Numbered from the stretch's first letter, positions 15,854 through 24,407 are shown. The stretch is 24,689 nt of DNA from an uncultured Muribaculaceae bacterium (GCA_905207535.1 CAJLLX010000015.1:1-24689), one strand, 5' to 3'. Numbers and translations are program-made. Notes: generated by a model not told the origin, from the letters alone.

Positions 15854-18085
15854 ATGGATAAAAAGATTTTTTCAGAGACTGCCGGCAAGATACGCCGCTA
15901 TGTGAGCGAACACCGCCTGCACGATGCATTCGGGTATGCCCAATCGCTGGCTCAGGCCGTAGGATCGTATCCCGATCGGAGCGAGCTGGAGCAACTGGAG
16001 CAAAACTACCGGATGCTGCTGATGTATGCAGCACAGGGAGCTGAAGATCCCCACCGGTCGGCGATGGTGGCGGGTATAGGGAGCGGAATACTCGGGGTGG
16101 TGGACCGTCTCGAGCGTCAAAATCTCCTGGCCTCCGAACCGACACTCTACTATAATACACTGCGCTACGAGCAGATGCAGCGATCGGACAGCATAGGATC
16201 GCTGCTGGCCGACTACGTGAACACTACGGCCGACATGTCGCTCTTCAACGCTGTGAGCATGGGGCAGAAGCAACCGCAACAGCAGCAGAAGATGCTCGAA
16301 CGCGAACAGAAAGAGCGGCGGATATTCAATCGCATATGGGTGACATATCCGCTGAGCGCGGCCGACGTAGAGGCGATAGGGCAAGCCATGGTCGACGACC
16401 GTATACCTGCCTACGCCAGGGAGCTCTTCGCCTGGGCGATAATCCTCGGAGGACTGCAGTATCACGACAGCGCCAGGGTAGGGATGCTGGTAGACCTCTA
16501 CGGGTCGGAGACCATGCGGCTCTCCACCGTGGGACTGATAGGACTTTGCCTGCTGCTCAACGCGCATCCCGAGCGGGAACTGTCGCGCAACGTGTCGCTG
16601 CGGCTGGCAGCGCTCCGCGACCGTAAGGAGTGGGGGCGCGACATCCGCATGGCGGCCTTGGAGCTTGCCAAAACCATCGACACCGACCGCATCACCGCCA
16701 AAATCCGCGACGAGCTGGTGCCCGGGATGATGAAACTTAAGCCCGAGATAGACAAGAAGATAAAACTCGGGATAGAGGAGCTCGACCCTACCGAAATGGA
16801 GGAGAATCCCGAATGGCAGGAGATGATCCACAAGACCGGCCTCGACGAAAAGCTCAAAGAGATGAGCGAAATACAGGAGGAGGGGGGCGATGTGATGATG
16901 GGGACCTTTGCCCATCTGAAATCATTCCCGTTTTTCAACGACGTGGCCAACTGGTTTCTGCCGTTCCACACCGACTATTCGCTCTTTTCCGACGGGAAAG
17001 GGGGGAGCAACACTGTGGCCGACATAATGTATACCGCGTCATTCCTGTGCGACAGCGACAAATACTCATTTATGATCTCGCTGGGTCAGGTGCCCGAGGC
17101 TCAGAGGCGGCTTATGATGCAGCAGCTCGAGGAGCACGACGCCCAATTGGCCGAACTGCGCGCCTCGACACTCTCTGCCGGCAACGCCGACCGGCGCAGC
17201 GTGGTGAACAAGCAGATACAGAACGCCTTCCGCTTCTTCCGCCTTTTCCGGCGCAAGGGTGAGATGCCCAATCCCTTTGCCGACGGGGTGAACTTAGCGG
17301 CCAAAGGGCCGTTTGCGGCAGATCTGCGCGACGAAGATACCCTCAATCTCATAGCCGAGTTTTACTTCGGTCACGGATATTACGCCCAGGCTCTGGCACT
17401 TTTCGGCATCCTGGCTGAAGAAAGCAATGCCGATGCCGCGCTGTATCAGAAGATGGGGCATGCACGGCAGAAACTGGGCGACTATGCAGGGGCGGTGGCC
17501 GACTATGAGCGCGCCGAGATGCTCGACGGCAACAGCGACTGGACGCTGCGACGGCTGGCGCGGTGCTATATGGCCCTGCACCGGCCCGAGGAGGCGCTCC
17601 GGTGTCTGCGCACCCTAGAGGCGCATCAGCCCGACAGTGCCGCAGTGAGTCTCAACATAGGGCGATGCCTTGTGGAGCTCGAGCGATATGACGAAGCCGT
17701 GAAAGCTTACTTCAAGAGCGAGTATCTCGCTCCGGATTCGACCAAAGCGCTGCGCCCGCTGGCATGGTGCCTGCTGGTGACCGGCGACATAGAGCGGAGC
17801 CGCAAATATTACGAAAAAGTGATAGAGCGAACCGAGCCGCAGGCCGTGGACTATCTGAATCTCGGACATCTGAGCATAGCCGACGGGAAATATAAGGAAG
17901 CTATGAACTTCTACCGGCTCAACATCTCGGCCCGTATGCCCGAAGGAAGCGACGGGAGCACCCGCAAAGACGCCATAGACGCTTTTATCGCCGATGTGGT
18001 GGCCGATATGAAATATCTGACGCGGCTTGGGGCCGACGCCGAACTGGTGTCGCTGCTTATCGATTCAGTGCTGTATGATTATTAA
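15854..18085 (+). CDS. Tetratricopeptide-repeat protein, cytoplasmic
   Basis: A 743-residue protein without signal peptide or membrane segment. The N-terminal ~500 residues are helical and unrecognised, with charged stretches (KQPQQQQKMLEREQKERR ~142-160 and DPTEMEENPEWQEM). Residues ~501-690 contain at least five TPR units (for example YYAQALALFGILAEES, DYAGAVADYERAEML, RYDEAVKAYFKSEYL, KYKEAMNFYRLNISAR). TPR proteins mediate protein contacts; the partner is unknown. It is 169 bases after znuC. That gap holds TAATTTTA at 15721-15728, a weak -7 box, and a short GGGCTT/AAGCC hairpin near 15737-15752. The DUF4293 gene begins 22 bases after the stop, so the two are likely cotranscribed. Confidence 0.85.
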   Translation: MDKKIFSETAGKIRRYVSEHRLHDAFGYAQSLAQAVGSYPDRSELEQLEQNYRMLLMYAAQGAEDPHRSAMVAGIGSGILGVVDRLERQNLLASEPTLYYNTLRYEQMQRSDSIGSLLADYVNTTADMSLFNAVSMGQKQPQQQQKMLEREQKERRIFNRIWVTYPLSAADVEAIGQAMVDDRIPAYARELFAWAIILGGLQYHDSARVGMLVDLYGSETMRLSTVGLIGLCLLLNAHPERELSRNVSLRLAALRDRKEWGRDIRMAALELAKTIDTDRITAKIRDELVPGMMKLKPEIDKKIKLGIEELDPTEMEENPEWQEMIHKTGLDEKLKEMSEIQEEGGDVMMGTFAHLKSFPFFNDVANWFLPFHTDYSLFSDGKGGSNTVADIMYTASFLCDSDKYSFMISLGQVPEAQRRLMMQQLEEHDAQLAELRASTLSAGNADRRSVVNKQIQNAFRFFRLFRRKGEMPNPFADGVNLAAKGPFAADLRDEDTLNLIAEFYFGHGYYAQALALFGILAEESNADAALYQKMGHARQKLGDYAGAVADYERAEMLDGNSDWTLRRLARCYMALHRPEEALRCLRTLEAHQPDSAAVSLNIGRCLVELERYDEAVKAYFKSEYLAPDSTKALRPLAWCLLVTGDIERSRKYYEKVIERTEPQAVDYLNLGHLSIADGKYKEAMNFYRLNISARMPEGSDGSTRKDAIDAFIADVVADMKYLTRLGADAELVSLLIDSVLYDY

Positions 18086-18107
18086 CTAAAAGCTATATAT
18101 ATATATT

Positions 18108-18539
18108 ATGGTAATCCAAAGATGGCAATCAGTGTGGCTCCTAATCGGCGCCATCCTCGTGGGAGTATTCTGCTTCATCCCTATGGTATCGCTGCCGGGC
18201 GGCATGGAAGACACCAACAGCGCGACGCTCATGTCGCCGAGCGACCTGCCGGTGTTCTTAGTGCTGAATATCGTGACGGCCGTGCTGCTGTTTTTAGCAA
18301 TCTTCCTGTTTAAGAACATGCGGCTGCAGAAGACGGTGACCTTAGTGTCGATGCTGCTTCTTGCAGTGGCAACGGTGACCGAGTGTCTGCTGCTTTACAA
18401 CTGGAACTCGACCTTCGGACGCGTGGAGATGTTCGGGAGCGTGCTGTTGCTGCTCGGGGCTCTGGTGTTTACGCTGATGGCGTACAGGGGGATCCGCAAG
18501 GATGAGAATACGCTGCGCTCGGCCGACAGGCTGAGATAA
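18108..18539 (+). CDS. DUF4293 family membrane protein
   Basis: A 143-residue inner-membrane protein. Four hydrophobic segments lie at ~8-28 (VWLLIGAILVGVFCFIPMV), ~47-68 (LPVFLVLNIVTAVLLFLAIFLF), ~75-95 (VTLVSMLLLAVATVTECLLL) and ~105-125 (MFGSVLLLLGALVFTLMAYRG). The start MVIQRWQSVWL and the extracytoplasmic loop after the first helix are typical of DUF4293, a family restricted largely to Bacteroidota and of unknown function. It follows the TPR gene after 22 bases. A GATAAGTGCTTAGAT sequence begins the repeat-rich gap right at its stop. Confidence 0.87.
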   Translation: MVIQRWQSVWLLIGAILVGVFCFIPMVSLPGGMEDTNSATLMSPSDLPVFLVLNIVTAVLLFLAIFLFKNMRLQKTVTLVSMLLLAVATVTECLLLYNWNSTFGRVEMFGSVLLLLGALVFTLMAYRGIRKDENTLRSADRLR

Positions 18540-18567
18540 GTGCTTAGATCTTAGAGCTAAGAGAGAA

Positions 18568-18595
18568 CAGAGCTAAAGCTCTGATAACTAAAAAG
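18568..18595 (+). repeat. Dispersed palindrome family A, copy 2
   Basis: CAGAGCT (18568-18574) and AGCTCTG (18577-18583) surround AA, then ATAACTAAAAA. The AA centre and the tail equal those at 6268 and 18678. The arms differ at paired positions (CAGAGCT against CAAAGCT), so the changes are compensatory and preserve the palindrome. Confidence 0.75.
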
Positions 18596-18605
18596 CTGCG
18601 GCGGG

Positions 18606-18650
18606 GGGAGACTTCGGACTACGTCCTCAGCACTGTGCTGAGGACGGAAA
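18606..18650 (+). repeat. Dispersed element B, copy 1
   Basis: Contains a perfect palindrome of 12-base arms (CGTCCTCAGCAC at 18622-18633, complement at 18635-18646) around a single T, preceded by GGGAGACTTCGGACTA and followed by GGAAA and a G-rich tract. 41 of 45 bases equal 24631-24675. Confidence 0.85.
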
Positions 18651-18677
18651 GGAGGGGGGGAATGCTAAAGCTGCATT

Positions 18678-18707
18678 ATCAAAGCTAAAGCTTTGATAAC
18701 TAAAAAA
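18678..18707 (+). repeat. Dispersed palindrome family A, copy 3
   Basis: ATCAAAGCT-AA-AGCTTTGAT (18678-18697) followed by AACTAAAAAA. Identical to 6268-6298 over 31 bases despite lying 12 kb away in a different gene context. Confidence 0.85.
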
Positions 18708-18767
18708 AGAATACCGGAAAGGGGAGGAAGGAGCAAGCAAGCCTTTTCGGAAGGGGGAGTAAGGAGC

Positions 18768-18803
18768 AGCCGTGTTTCCATTGAAGGCAATGGGAACACG
18801 GCT
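18768..18803 (-). repeat. Inverted repeat with 16-base arms past the HTH gene
   Basis: AGCCGTGTTTCCATTG (18768-18783) pairs with CAATGGGAACACGGCT (18788-18803) with one mismatch around AAGG. It lies 60 bases past the stop of the - strand HTH gene and has no T-run on either strand. A terminator role is possible but not shown. Confidence 0.65.
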
Positions 18804-18862
18804 TTGAAAGTTAAAATTGAGAGGTAAGCAGGGCCTAAAAGGCCGACCTGCATAAAAAACCG

Positions 18863-19135
18863 TTAATTCTCCGGCTGCGGTTTTCTGAAGCCACAGGCGC
18901 TCTGAAACTCAGCGAAGAAATCGTGATCGAGCGCTACGGAAATACGGCAGAGAAGCTCAGTGTCGATACTTCCTTTGCGGAGAATTTTGTATACATTGGT
19001 GCGATCGCAGCAAATCTCCTGAGCCAGCCAAGCCGCGGGGCGGCGCTGACGACGCAGTTCATTGCCGATAAGAGAACCGATGTGAACCTTTATGCCACAT
19101 TCTTCGGTTCTTGTTAATACAGAGAGACCATCCAT
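18863..19135 (-). CDS. Small helix-turn-helix protein
   Basis: A 90-residue putative DNA-binding protein. VHIGSLIGNELRRQRRPAAW, LAQEICCDRTNVYKILRKGS and IDTELLCRISVALDHDFFAE form a Cro/XRE-like HTH in which DRTNVYKI is the recognition helix. The same arrangement is frequent in small Bacteroidota regulators that often start near HIG. Here the ATG at 19135 adds 17 residues before that point, and no later start codon is available before the HTH. It has its own exact-match promoter 117 bases upstream, so it is transcribed alone. No partner toxin or regulated gene is adjacent: the - strand gene upstream (M3 peptidase) ends in a terminator. Confidence 0.82.
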   Translation of the reverse strand: MDGLSVLTRTEECGIKVHIGSLIGNELRRQRRPAAWLAQEICCDRTNVYKILRKGSIDTELLCRISVALDHDFFAEFQSACGFRKPQPEN

Positions 19136-19251
19136 GATAAAAACGAGAGGTGATGAAGTGGTAAAAACGTTTTTTTAAGTATGGCACCGGAATAACTTGC
19201 AAATCCACATGAGCGAGGATTAACAAATTTTTCGGGTCATGCTTACGGCTG

Positions 19252-19282
19252 CAAAATTAGTGAAAATTTGGATACTTCCAAA
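19252..19282 (-). promoter_or_regulatory. Exact Bacteroidota-type promoter for the HTH gene
   Basis: On the - strand TTTG (19279-19282), a 19-base spacer and TAATTTTG (19252-19259) match the consensus at every fixed base. The start would be near 19245, giving a leader of about 110 bases. Confidence 0.8.
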
Positions 19283-19387
19283 GCCAAAGCGCACAAAGGA
19301 GCATTTTTAACAATGATTAATGTATAAAAAGGGCGTTTTGGGCGTTTTCCTAAATGTCAACAAACTGTAGATTAAAGGATAACGAGG

Positions 19388-19428
19388 TGTAGAAAATATA
19401 GCAACAATTCGTAGAAAAATTGTCTACA
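19388..19428. repeat. Nested inverted repeat with GTAGA words
   Basis: ACAATT (19404-19409) and AATTGT (19418-19423) form an inner stem. TGTAG (19388-19392) and CTACA (19424-19428) form an outer one with an 11-base bulge. TGTAGA/CGTAGA also recurs directly nearby (19366, 19388, 19410). It lies ~105 bases upstream of the HTH gene's promoter. The function is unknown. Confidence 0.4.
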
Positions 19429-19445
19429 TGCTTATGATCGGCAGT

Positions 19446-19479
19446 TAAAAAGGCGCGCCCGTGCTAAGGGGCGCGCCTT
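19446..19479 (-). terminator. Rho-independent terminator of the rhomboid/EEP/M3 operon
   Basis: Perfect 11-base arms AAGGCGCGCCC/GGGCGCGCCTT surround an 8-base loop, and on the - strand the hairpin runs into TTTTT. It stands 43 bases after the M3 peptidase stop. The very G/C-rich stem and the T-run make it a strong call. Confidence 0.92.
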
Positions 19480-19521
19480 CAGAGGTGATGCAGCGATGCT
19501 GCGTAATATGCAATCTGTATT

Positions 19522-21633
19522 TTATTTGAGACCTCTCTGGCGGAGGAGAGCACCTGTATCGGGACGGTGTCCGCGCATGGTCTCATAGAGGACCATCGGA
19601 TCCTCGGAGTCGCCGCTCTCGAGGAGAGTCTTGAGGCGTGCGGCAGTAGCGGGATCGAAGACGCCATTCTCCTTGAACATTTCGAAAGCGTCGGCATCGA
19701 GCACCTCGGCCCAGAGGTAGGTGTAGTAGCCCGAAGCATAACCCTCGTCGCCGAATATATGCTTGAAGTAGGGAGAGCGATAGCGGAAGGTGAGCTGCGA
19801 AGGCATGCCGAGGCGGTCGGCTACCGATTTCTCGAATGCAGCCACGTCGATATCGCCCTGGGGATTGAGCTGACCCCAGTAGAGGTCGAGGAGGGCAGCG
19901 CCGGCGAGTTCGGCAGTCATGAATCCCATATTGTGCTTGGAAGCGTCGCTGATCTTCTGCACGAGCGAGTCGGGGATGAGTTCGCCGGTCTGATAATGGT
20001 GGGCGTACTCCTTAAGGAGCTCGGGCTGGAAGGCGAAATGCTCGTGGAACTGCGAGGGGAACTCCACGAAGTCGCGGTCGACCGAAGTGCCGCTCTGGCT
20101 CTTGAGGGGAGCTTTGGAGAGCATGCCGTGGAGGCCGTGACCGAACTCATGGAACATGGTGAGCACCTCGTCGATGGTGAGGAGCGAGGGGGTGTCGGCG
20201 GTGGGTTTGGAGAAGTTGCCCACGTTGTAGACGATAGGACGCACTACAGAGCCGTCGGGGTTGACCCAAGAGGTCTGGAGCTCCTCCATCCATGCGCCCT
20301 GACGCTTGCTGGCGCGGGTGAAGTAGTCGGTCATGAACACGGCGAGATGGTTGCCTTCGGCATCCTTGACGTCGTAGACCTTGACATCGGGATGATACTT
20401 GGGCGCGTCGGGCATCGGCTCGAAAGTGAGGCCGTAGAGCTTGTTGGCCATGGCGAAGATACCCTTGGCAACTGAATCGACGGCGAAGTAGGGACGGATG
20501 GCATTCTCGTCGAGATTGTATTTCTGCTGACGCACCTTCTCGGCGAAGTAGCTGTAGTCCCAGGGCTCGATCTTGAAGGTGTTGCCCATGGAGTCGGAGA
20601 GCGCCTGCATCTCAGCCACTTCCTCGGCCACCTTAGCCTTGGCGGGCTCCCAGATGCTGAGCAGCAACTGCTCGGCAGCCTGAGGAGTGGAAGCCATCTT
20701 GTCGGCAGTCATGAGCGAAGCGAAATCGGGGAAGCCCATGATGGCAGCTTTCTCGGCGCGGGCTTTGACGATCTCCTGAATGACGGGGAGATTGTTGTTG
20801 TCGCCGCTCTGAGCGTTGCCGGTGTATCCGCGCCACATTTTCTCGCGGAGGTCGCGGTTGTCGGCATACTGGAGGACAGGCAGACGCGAGGGAGCGTGGA
20901 GAGTGAAGACCCATTTGCCCTCTTTGCCGCGCTCCTTGGCCTCGGCAGCGGCGTTGGCCACGGTGGAAGCGGGGATGCCGGCGAGGTCGGCCTCATTGTC
21001 GACTACGATCTCGAAAGCATTGTTGGCGTTGAGCAGATTTTTGTTGAATTTGATGTAGAGATTGGAGAGGCGGTTGTTCACCTCCTTGAGCTGCGCCTTC
21101 TTGTCGTCGGGGAGGAGAGCGCCGTTGAGGGTGAAGTCGCGGTAGATGTGCTCGATGGCGCGGACCTTATCGTGGGAGAGGCCGAGCGAGTCGCGGGTGT
21201 CGTAGAGGGTCTTGACGCGGCTGAAGAGGCCGTCGTTCATCATCATCTCATCGGAGAAAGCGCTGTACTGCGGGAGGATAGAGTCGGAAACGGCGCTGAG
21301 CTCGGGAGTAGAGTCGGCCTCGGTGAGCGACATGAGCACCGACATGACGCGCTCGAGTGTGGGGGAGAGATTGTCAAGGGCGAGGATGGTGTTGTCGAAA
21401 GTAGGAGCCTCGGGGTTGTTGACAATCGAGTCGATGGAGGCGCGAGCCTCGGCCACGCCGGCCTCGAAGGCGGGCATGTAGTCGGAGATTTCGATTCCCT
21501 CGAAGGGAGGGATCTGATAGGGGGTGTCGTAAGGCTTCATGAACGGGTTCTGCCGTTCGCTCTTGCCACACGAAGTCACCGAAAGTCCGGTGGCCACCGC
21601 CAAAGCACAGAATGCCATAGTGATTGGTTTCAT
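19522..21633 (-). CDS. M3 family zinc metallopeptidase lipoprotein (peptidyl-dipeptidase Dcp / oligopeptidase A type)
   Basis: A 703-residue peptidase of usual family length. It has a signal with lipobox SVTSC (Cys22), so it is predicted to be a lipoprotein of the envelope, unlike the cytoplasmic enzymes of Escherichia coli. Zinc ligands and base are in HEFGH (His495, Glu496, His499). EFPSQ supplies Glu524 as third ligand. RPIVYNVGNFSKP, FVEFPSQFHEHFAF and the C-terminal YFKHIFGDEGYASGYYTYLWAEVLDADAF segment are typical of Dcp-like M3 enzymes, which cut short peptides. The stop of the EEP gene is 17 bases upstream of its ATG, and a terminator follows, so it is the last gene of the operon. It likely degrades periplasmic oligopeptides (inference). 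Confidence 0.95.
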   Translation of the reverse strand: MKPITMAFCALAVATGLSVTSCGKSERQNPFMKPYDTPYQIPPFEGIEISDYMPAFEAGVAEARASIDSIVNNPEAPTFDNTILALDNLSPTLERVMSVLMSLTEADSTPELSAVSDSILPQYSAFSDEMMMNDGLFSRVKTLYDTRDSLGLSHDKVRAIEHIYRDFTLNGALLPDDKKAQLKEVNNRLSNLYIKFNKNLLNANNAFEIVVDNEADLAGIPASTVANAAAEAKERGKEGKWVFTLHAPSRLPVLQYADNRDLREKMWRGYTGNAQSGDNNNLPVIQEIVKARAEKAAIMGFPDFASLMTADKMASTPQAAEQLLLSIWEPAKAKVAEEVAEMQALSDSMGNTFKIEPWDYSYFAEKVRQQKYNLDENAIRPYFAVDSVAKGIFAMANKLYGLTFEPMPDAPKYHPDVKVYDVKDAEGNHLAVFMTDYFTRASKRQGAWMEELQTSWVNPDGSVVRPIVYNVGNFSKPTADTPSLLTIDEVLTMFHEFGHGLHGMLSKAPLKSQSGTSVDRDFVEFPSQFHEHFAFQPELLKEYAHHYQTGELIPDSLVQKISDASKHNMGFMTAELAGAALLDLYWGQLNPQGDIDVAAFEKSVADRLGMPSQLTFRYRSPYFKHIFGDEGYASGYYTYLWAEVLDADAFEMFKENGVFDPATAARLKTLLESGDSEDPMVLYETMRGHRPDTGALLRQRGLK

Positions 21634-21650
21634 GTTGATGTTAGTTTAAA

Positions 21651-22811
21651 TTATTGAATTGTAGGATCTTTCCAGTAAAATTTAGCGCAGATGGGATAGT
21701 GATCGGACCATCCGGTCTTGATGCGCTCAAATTCGTAGGGCTGCATATCTCCGCGATAGAAGATGTGGTCTATATTAAAGTAGAGCCGGTTGCCGTGGTA
21801 GGTGAAAGTGGGTCCGATGCCAGCCTCGGCGAAAGCGCTGCGGAAGTCGTCGCCGGCGATGATGCGGCAGGCGTAGCATCCGGGGATGTCGTTGAAATCG
21901 CCGGCCACGATGACATTTCGCACCCCGATGGAGTCGATCTGCTGTCGGAGCAGGCGAGCCTGGATGGCGCGCTCGCGGAAGGCAGCGGAGAGTTTGCCGA
22001 GAAGCTGATGGCGCACGGCCTTGACCTTTCCGGCAGCTTCCCCCTCGGCGAGACGGTCGATGAGCAGCTTGTCGTCGTCGTTGAGGCCGATGCTCTGCAT
22101 ATGGACGGAAATGACGAGTGTCTCATGCCCGTCGATATCTACCAGTGCGCCTCCGAACCACGAGTAGATGCTCTCGGGCTGCCGGAGTTTGATCTCACGT
22201 GCCGGGTAGCGGGTGTAGATGTCCTGGCCATTCATGCCGCCGCGGAAGGGAAAGATTGATTTCATCTCCTCGGCCATATCGGCGTTCATAAAATAAGGTG
22301 CGTATTCTACAGGCTGCGGCGCCTCCTGGAGGCAGGCGATGTCGGGGCGGGTGTCGATGAGGTAGAGGGCCGAGGTGTTGAGGCGCCCTTCGGCCATCTG
22401 CCGCTTCAGTTCGTCGAACGAAGGGAGCGGATTGTCCGGACCGTAGTGGGCGTTGAAGTCGTAGTAGGTGAAGACATTGTAGCTGACCAGCGAGAAGCTG
22501 CTCTTTTGCTCCTGAGGTGTGAGACGGTGGGTGTGGAAATTGAGCGGAAAGAAGGTGAGGATGGGACCTGCCAGCAGGAGCAGTGTAAGCGCCGGGACGA
22601 GCGCCATGCGTCGGCAGAAGATAAGGCAGAGCACCAGCGCCAGCAGCTCGAGAATGAGCCACCCCGGGAAGGTGAGCGCCAGGATGGCGGGGATGGTGCT
22701 GAACTGTGGCGACACCATGCCGCCGTAGCCGGCCAGGAGCGCTCCGGCTGAGAGGAGCCCGAGGAGTGCGTAGCCTGTAACGGTGAGCCGGTGTCGGAGG
22801 GTGGGTGTCAC
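21651..22811 (-). CDS. Membrane-anchored endonuclease/exonuclease/phosphatase family protein
   Basis: A 386-residue protein with three N-terminal hydrophobic segments (~10-30, ~38-66, ~70-90), then an EEP fold facing the opposite side of the membrane. Catalytic and metal-site residues are visible: SYNVF (Asn112), CLQEAP (Glu163), SVHMQS (His237), AGDFNDIPG (Asp305, Asn307), IDHIFYRG (Asp348, His349) and SDHYPICAKF (Asp370, His371). The full set is intact, so it should be an active Mg-dependent phosphodiesterase or phosphatase. The substrate is not predictable. Membrane-tethered relatives next to rhomboid genes are common in Bacteroidales as I recall. It begins 51 bases after the upstream rhomboid stop and ends 17 bases before the M3 start. 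Confidence 0.9.
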   Translation of the reverse strand: MTPTLRHRLTVTGYALLGLLSAGALLAGYGGMVSPQFSTIPAILALTFPGWLILELLALVLCLIFCRRMALVPALTLLLLAGPILTFFPLNFHTHRLTPQEQKSSFSLVSYNVFTYYDFNAHYGPDNPLPSFDELKRQMAEGRLNTSALYLIDTRPDIACLQEAPQPVEYAPYFMNADMAEEMKSIFPFRGGMNGQDIYTRYPAREIKLRQPESIYSWFGGALVDIDGHETLVISVHMQSIGLNDDDKLLIDRLAEGEAAGKVKAVRHQLLGKLSAAFRERAIQARLLRQQIDSIGVRNVIVAGDFNDIPGCYACRIIAGDDFRSAFAEAGIGPTFTYHGNRLYFNIDHIFYRGDMQPYEFERIKTGWSDHYPICAKFYWKDPTIQ

Positions 22812-22862
22812 TTTCTGTGCGTGTGCGATGTGTTAAACGATAGGTGATGAATGAGAGGACTG

Positions 22863-23624
22863 TCAGCGGGAGAGGGGCTCTCGCCGGTCGCGCCGCGAGG
22901 AGAGGTCGAAGAGAAGGAGGCGCTCCTGCTCGGTGAGCGAGGCGTAGCCCACCCGGCGGGCTTTCTCCATGAGGTCGAGGCGGTCGAGGTGGCGGCGTGT
23001 GCGCTGCTCCATGAGGCGGATGTTGCGTCGGGTGTAGATCTTCCAGGCGAAAGCGAGGATGACTCCGGCGGCGATGCCTCCGATGTGTGCGGCCGTCTGC
23101 TGGGGCGCCATCTCGAGGCATGCCAGGAGGAAGACCACTCCGGCGGCCACAGCCAGTTTGCGGAGCGAGAATGTGCCGATGAAGGCCATGCGCACCTTTT
23201 TGCCGGGCTCGGCGATGAGGGTGGCGCTGACCACGGCAAGAGTGGCAGCCGAGGCGCCGACGAGGCAGGCATCGTCGACGCGGGAGAAGAAGGCGCTGAA
23301 GATGACATAGCTGACAGCTCCGGCGATGCCGCCGGCGAAATAGACAGCTGTCATCTGCTTCCATCCGGCAATCTCGGCGAGGAGCGCTCCGAACCATGCG
23401 AGCCACAGACTGTTGACCAGCAGATGCCAGAAGTCGATGTGGGTGAACATGTAGGTGAGGAAGGCAGAGGGGAGCTGTGCTGCCGCGGAGGGGTCGGCGG
23501 GGAGTGCCAGCCATGCCACAAGGCGCTCCACGCTACCCCCGTCGGCGGGCATGACGAACCATGCGGCTTTGAGGATGGCGAAGATGGCCACGTTTGCGAT
23601 GATGAGACGGACGGCAGCTTTCAC
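22863..23624 (-). CDS. Rhomboid family intramembrane serine protease (first of a pair)
   Basis: A 253-residue polytopic membrane protein. HLLVN (His67, Asn71) is the oxyanion-hole motif. VGASAATLA holds the nucleophile Ser125 in GASA, where most rhomboids have GASG. AHIGGIAAG holds catalytic His180. The dyad is present, so it should be an active intramembrane protease. About six transmembrane helices are followed by a ~55-residue basic, cytoplasmic-looking tail (KIYTRRNIRLMEQRTRRHLD and EKARRVGYASLTEQE). It starts 18 bases after the stop of the second rhomboid gene and is followed by the EEP gene. Confidence 0.92.
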   Translation of the reverse strand: MKAAVRLIIANVAIFAILKAAWFVMPADGGSVERLVAWLALPADPSAAAQLPSAFLTYMFTHIDFWHLLVNSLWLAWFGALLAEIAGWKQMTAVYFAGGIAGAVSYVIFSAFFSRVDDACLVGASAATLAVVSATLIAEPGKKVRMAFIGTFSLRKLAVAAGVVFLLACLEMAPQQTAAHIGGIAAGVILAFAWKIYTRRNIRLMEQRTRRHLDRLDLMEKARRVGYASLTEQERLLLFDLSSRRDRREPLSR

Positions 23625-23642
23625 TTCAGCGGGGATTGATGC

Positions 23643-24407
23643 TTAATAATACGGACCTCCGATCACATGCTTGCGGCGCCAGTAGATGAGGATGAGCAAG
23701 CCGAAGAGCATGCCTCCGAGATGAGCAAAATGGGCGACGGTGTCGGCCTGATTGTTGTAGACGCCGAGGGCGAGCTCGATGACGGCGTAGGCGATGACCA
23801 TGACCTTGGCACGGATGGGGATAGGCGGGAAGAGGAGGTATAGCTGCACGTTGGGGAACATGTAGCCGAAGGCGAGGAGGATGCCGAAGATGGCTCCTGA
23901 GGCTCCGATGGTGGGGGTGTGGAAGAGGTTGAAGAGCTGCTGGATGACAGGCTCATTGGAGGATATGCCGATATTCCAGAGCTCCTGGCCGGTGACCACG
24001 GTGTTGCGCAGCAGGGAGGTGACGGATGAGGGATTAGGGAATATCGAGGCGTAGTGGTTGATCATGATGGCGAAGACGCCTTCCTGCACCAGGGCTGCTC
24101 CGATGCCGCAGGAGAGATAGTAGAAGAGGAATTTCGGTCCGCCGAGCAAGCGCTCCATGGTGACGCCGAACATGAAGAGGGCGAACATGTTGAAGAACAG
24201 GTGCCAGAAATTGGCATGGATAAACATGTATGTCACCAGCTGGGTGGGGATGAACTCTTGTGATGTGATGTAGTATATTGCTCCGTATTGCTCGAGGATG
24301 CGGGCCACGGGGCCAATGAGCGCCATGGCGATCCAGATGACCACATTGATAATCAGCAGATTTTTGGTCACGGGCGGCATGTTGCGAAACGAATCGGCAA
24401 ATCCCAT
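23643..24407 (-). CDS. Rhomboid family intramembrane serine protease (second of a pair, operon-proximal)
   Basis: A 254-residue polytopic membrane protein, transcribed first in the operon. HLFFN (His69, Asn73), the canonical GASGA with Ser170, and AHLGGMLFG with His229 show an intact Ser-His dyad. A long loop between helices (~112-160, including NHYASIFPNPSSVTSLLRN) separates the oxyanion motif from the catalytic serine. It ends YWRRKHVIGGPYY. The two rhomboids share the same architecture but differ widely in sequence, so they are old duplicates rather than a recent tandem copy. It is preceded by a TACCTTTG box. Confidence 0.95.
   Translation of the reverse strand: MGFADSFRNMPPVTKNLLIINVVIWIAMALIGPVARILEQYGAIYYITSQEFIPTQLVTYMFIHANFWHLFFNMFALFMFGVTMERLLGGPKFLFYYLSCGIGAALVQEGVFAIMINHYASIFPNPSSVTSLLRNTVVTGQELWNIGISSNEPVIQQLFNLFHTPTIGASGAIFGILLAFGYMFPNVQLYLLFPPIPIRAKVMVIAYAVIELALGVYNNQADTVAHFAHLGGMLFGLLILIYWRRKHVIGGPYY

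Larger units (their letters stand above)
18540..18862 (+). other. Repeat-rich convergent intergenic region
   Basis: Between the + strand DUF4293 gene and the - strand HTH gene, 323 bases contain no gene. The content in order is: CTTAG-AG-CTAAG (18550-18561), a family A palindrome (18568-18595), the 45-base element B (18606-18650), a second family A palindrome (18678-18707), an imperfect CCGGAAAGG/CCTTTTCGG pair (~18713-18750), an inverted repeat with 16-base arms (18768-18803) and GCAGGGCCT-AAA-AGGCCGACCTGC (18828-18851). G/A-rich spacers separate them. Confidence 0.75.
19136..19521 (-). other. Intergenic region between the M3 peptidase and HTH genes
   Basis: No gene is seen in 386 bases. 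Reading toward the HTH gene it holds the M3 operon terminator (19446-19479), a nested inverted repeat (19388-19428), a tandem GGGCGTTTT pair (19331-19348), an exact promoter (19252-19282) and a leader with an AAAAACGTTTTT palindrome near 19164-19175. Unlike other gaps it is A/T-rich and lacks family A or B repeats. Confidence 0.65.

Noticed and set aside
18923..19117. 64-codon + strand open frame opposite the HTH gene
   Set aside because: Antisense shadow of a recognised HTH protein which has an exact promoter.
22195..23514. 439-codon open frame on the - strand across the EEP and rhomboid genes
   Set aside because: It is Arg/His/Pro-rich and overlaps two recognised genes in another frame.
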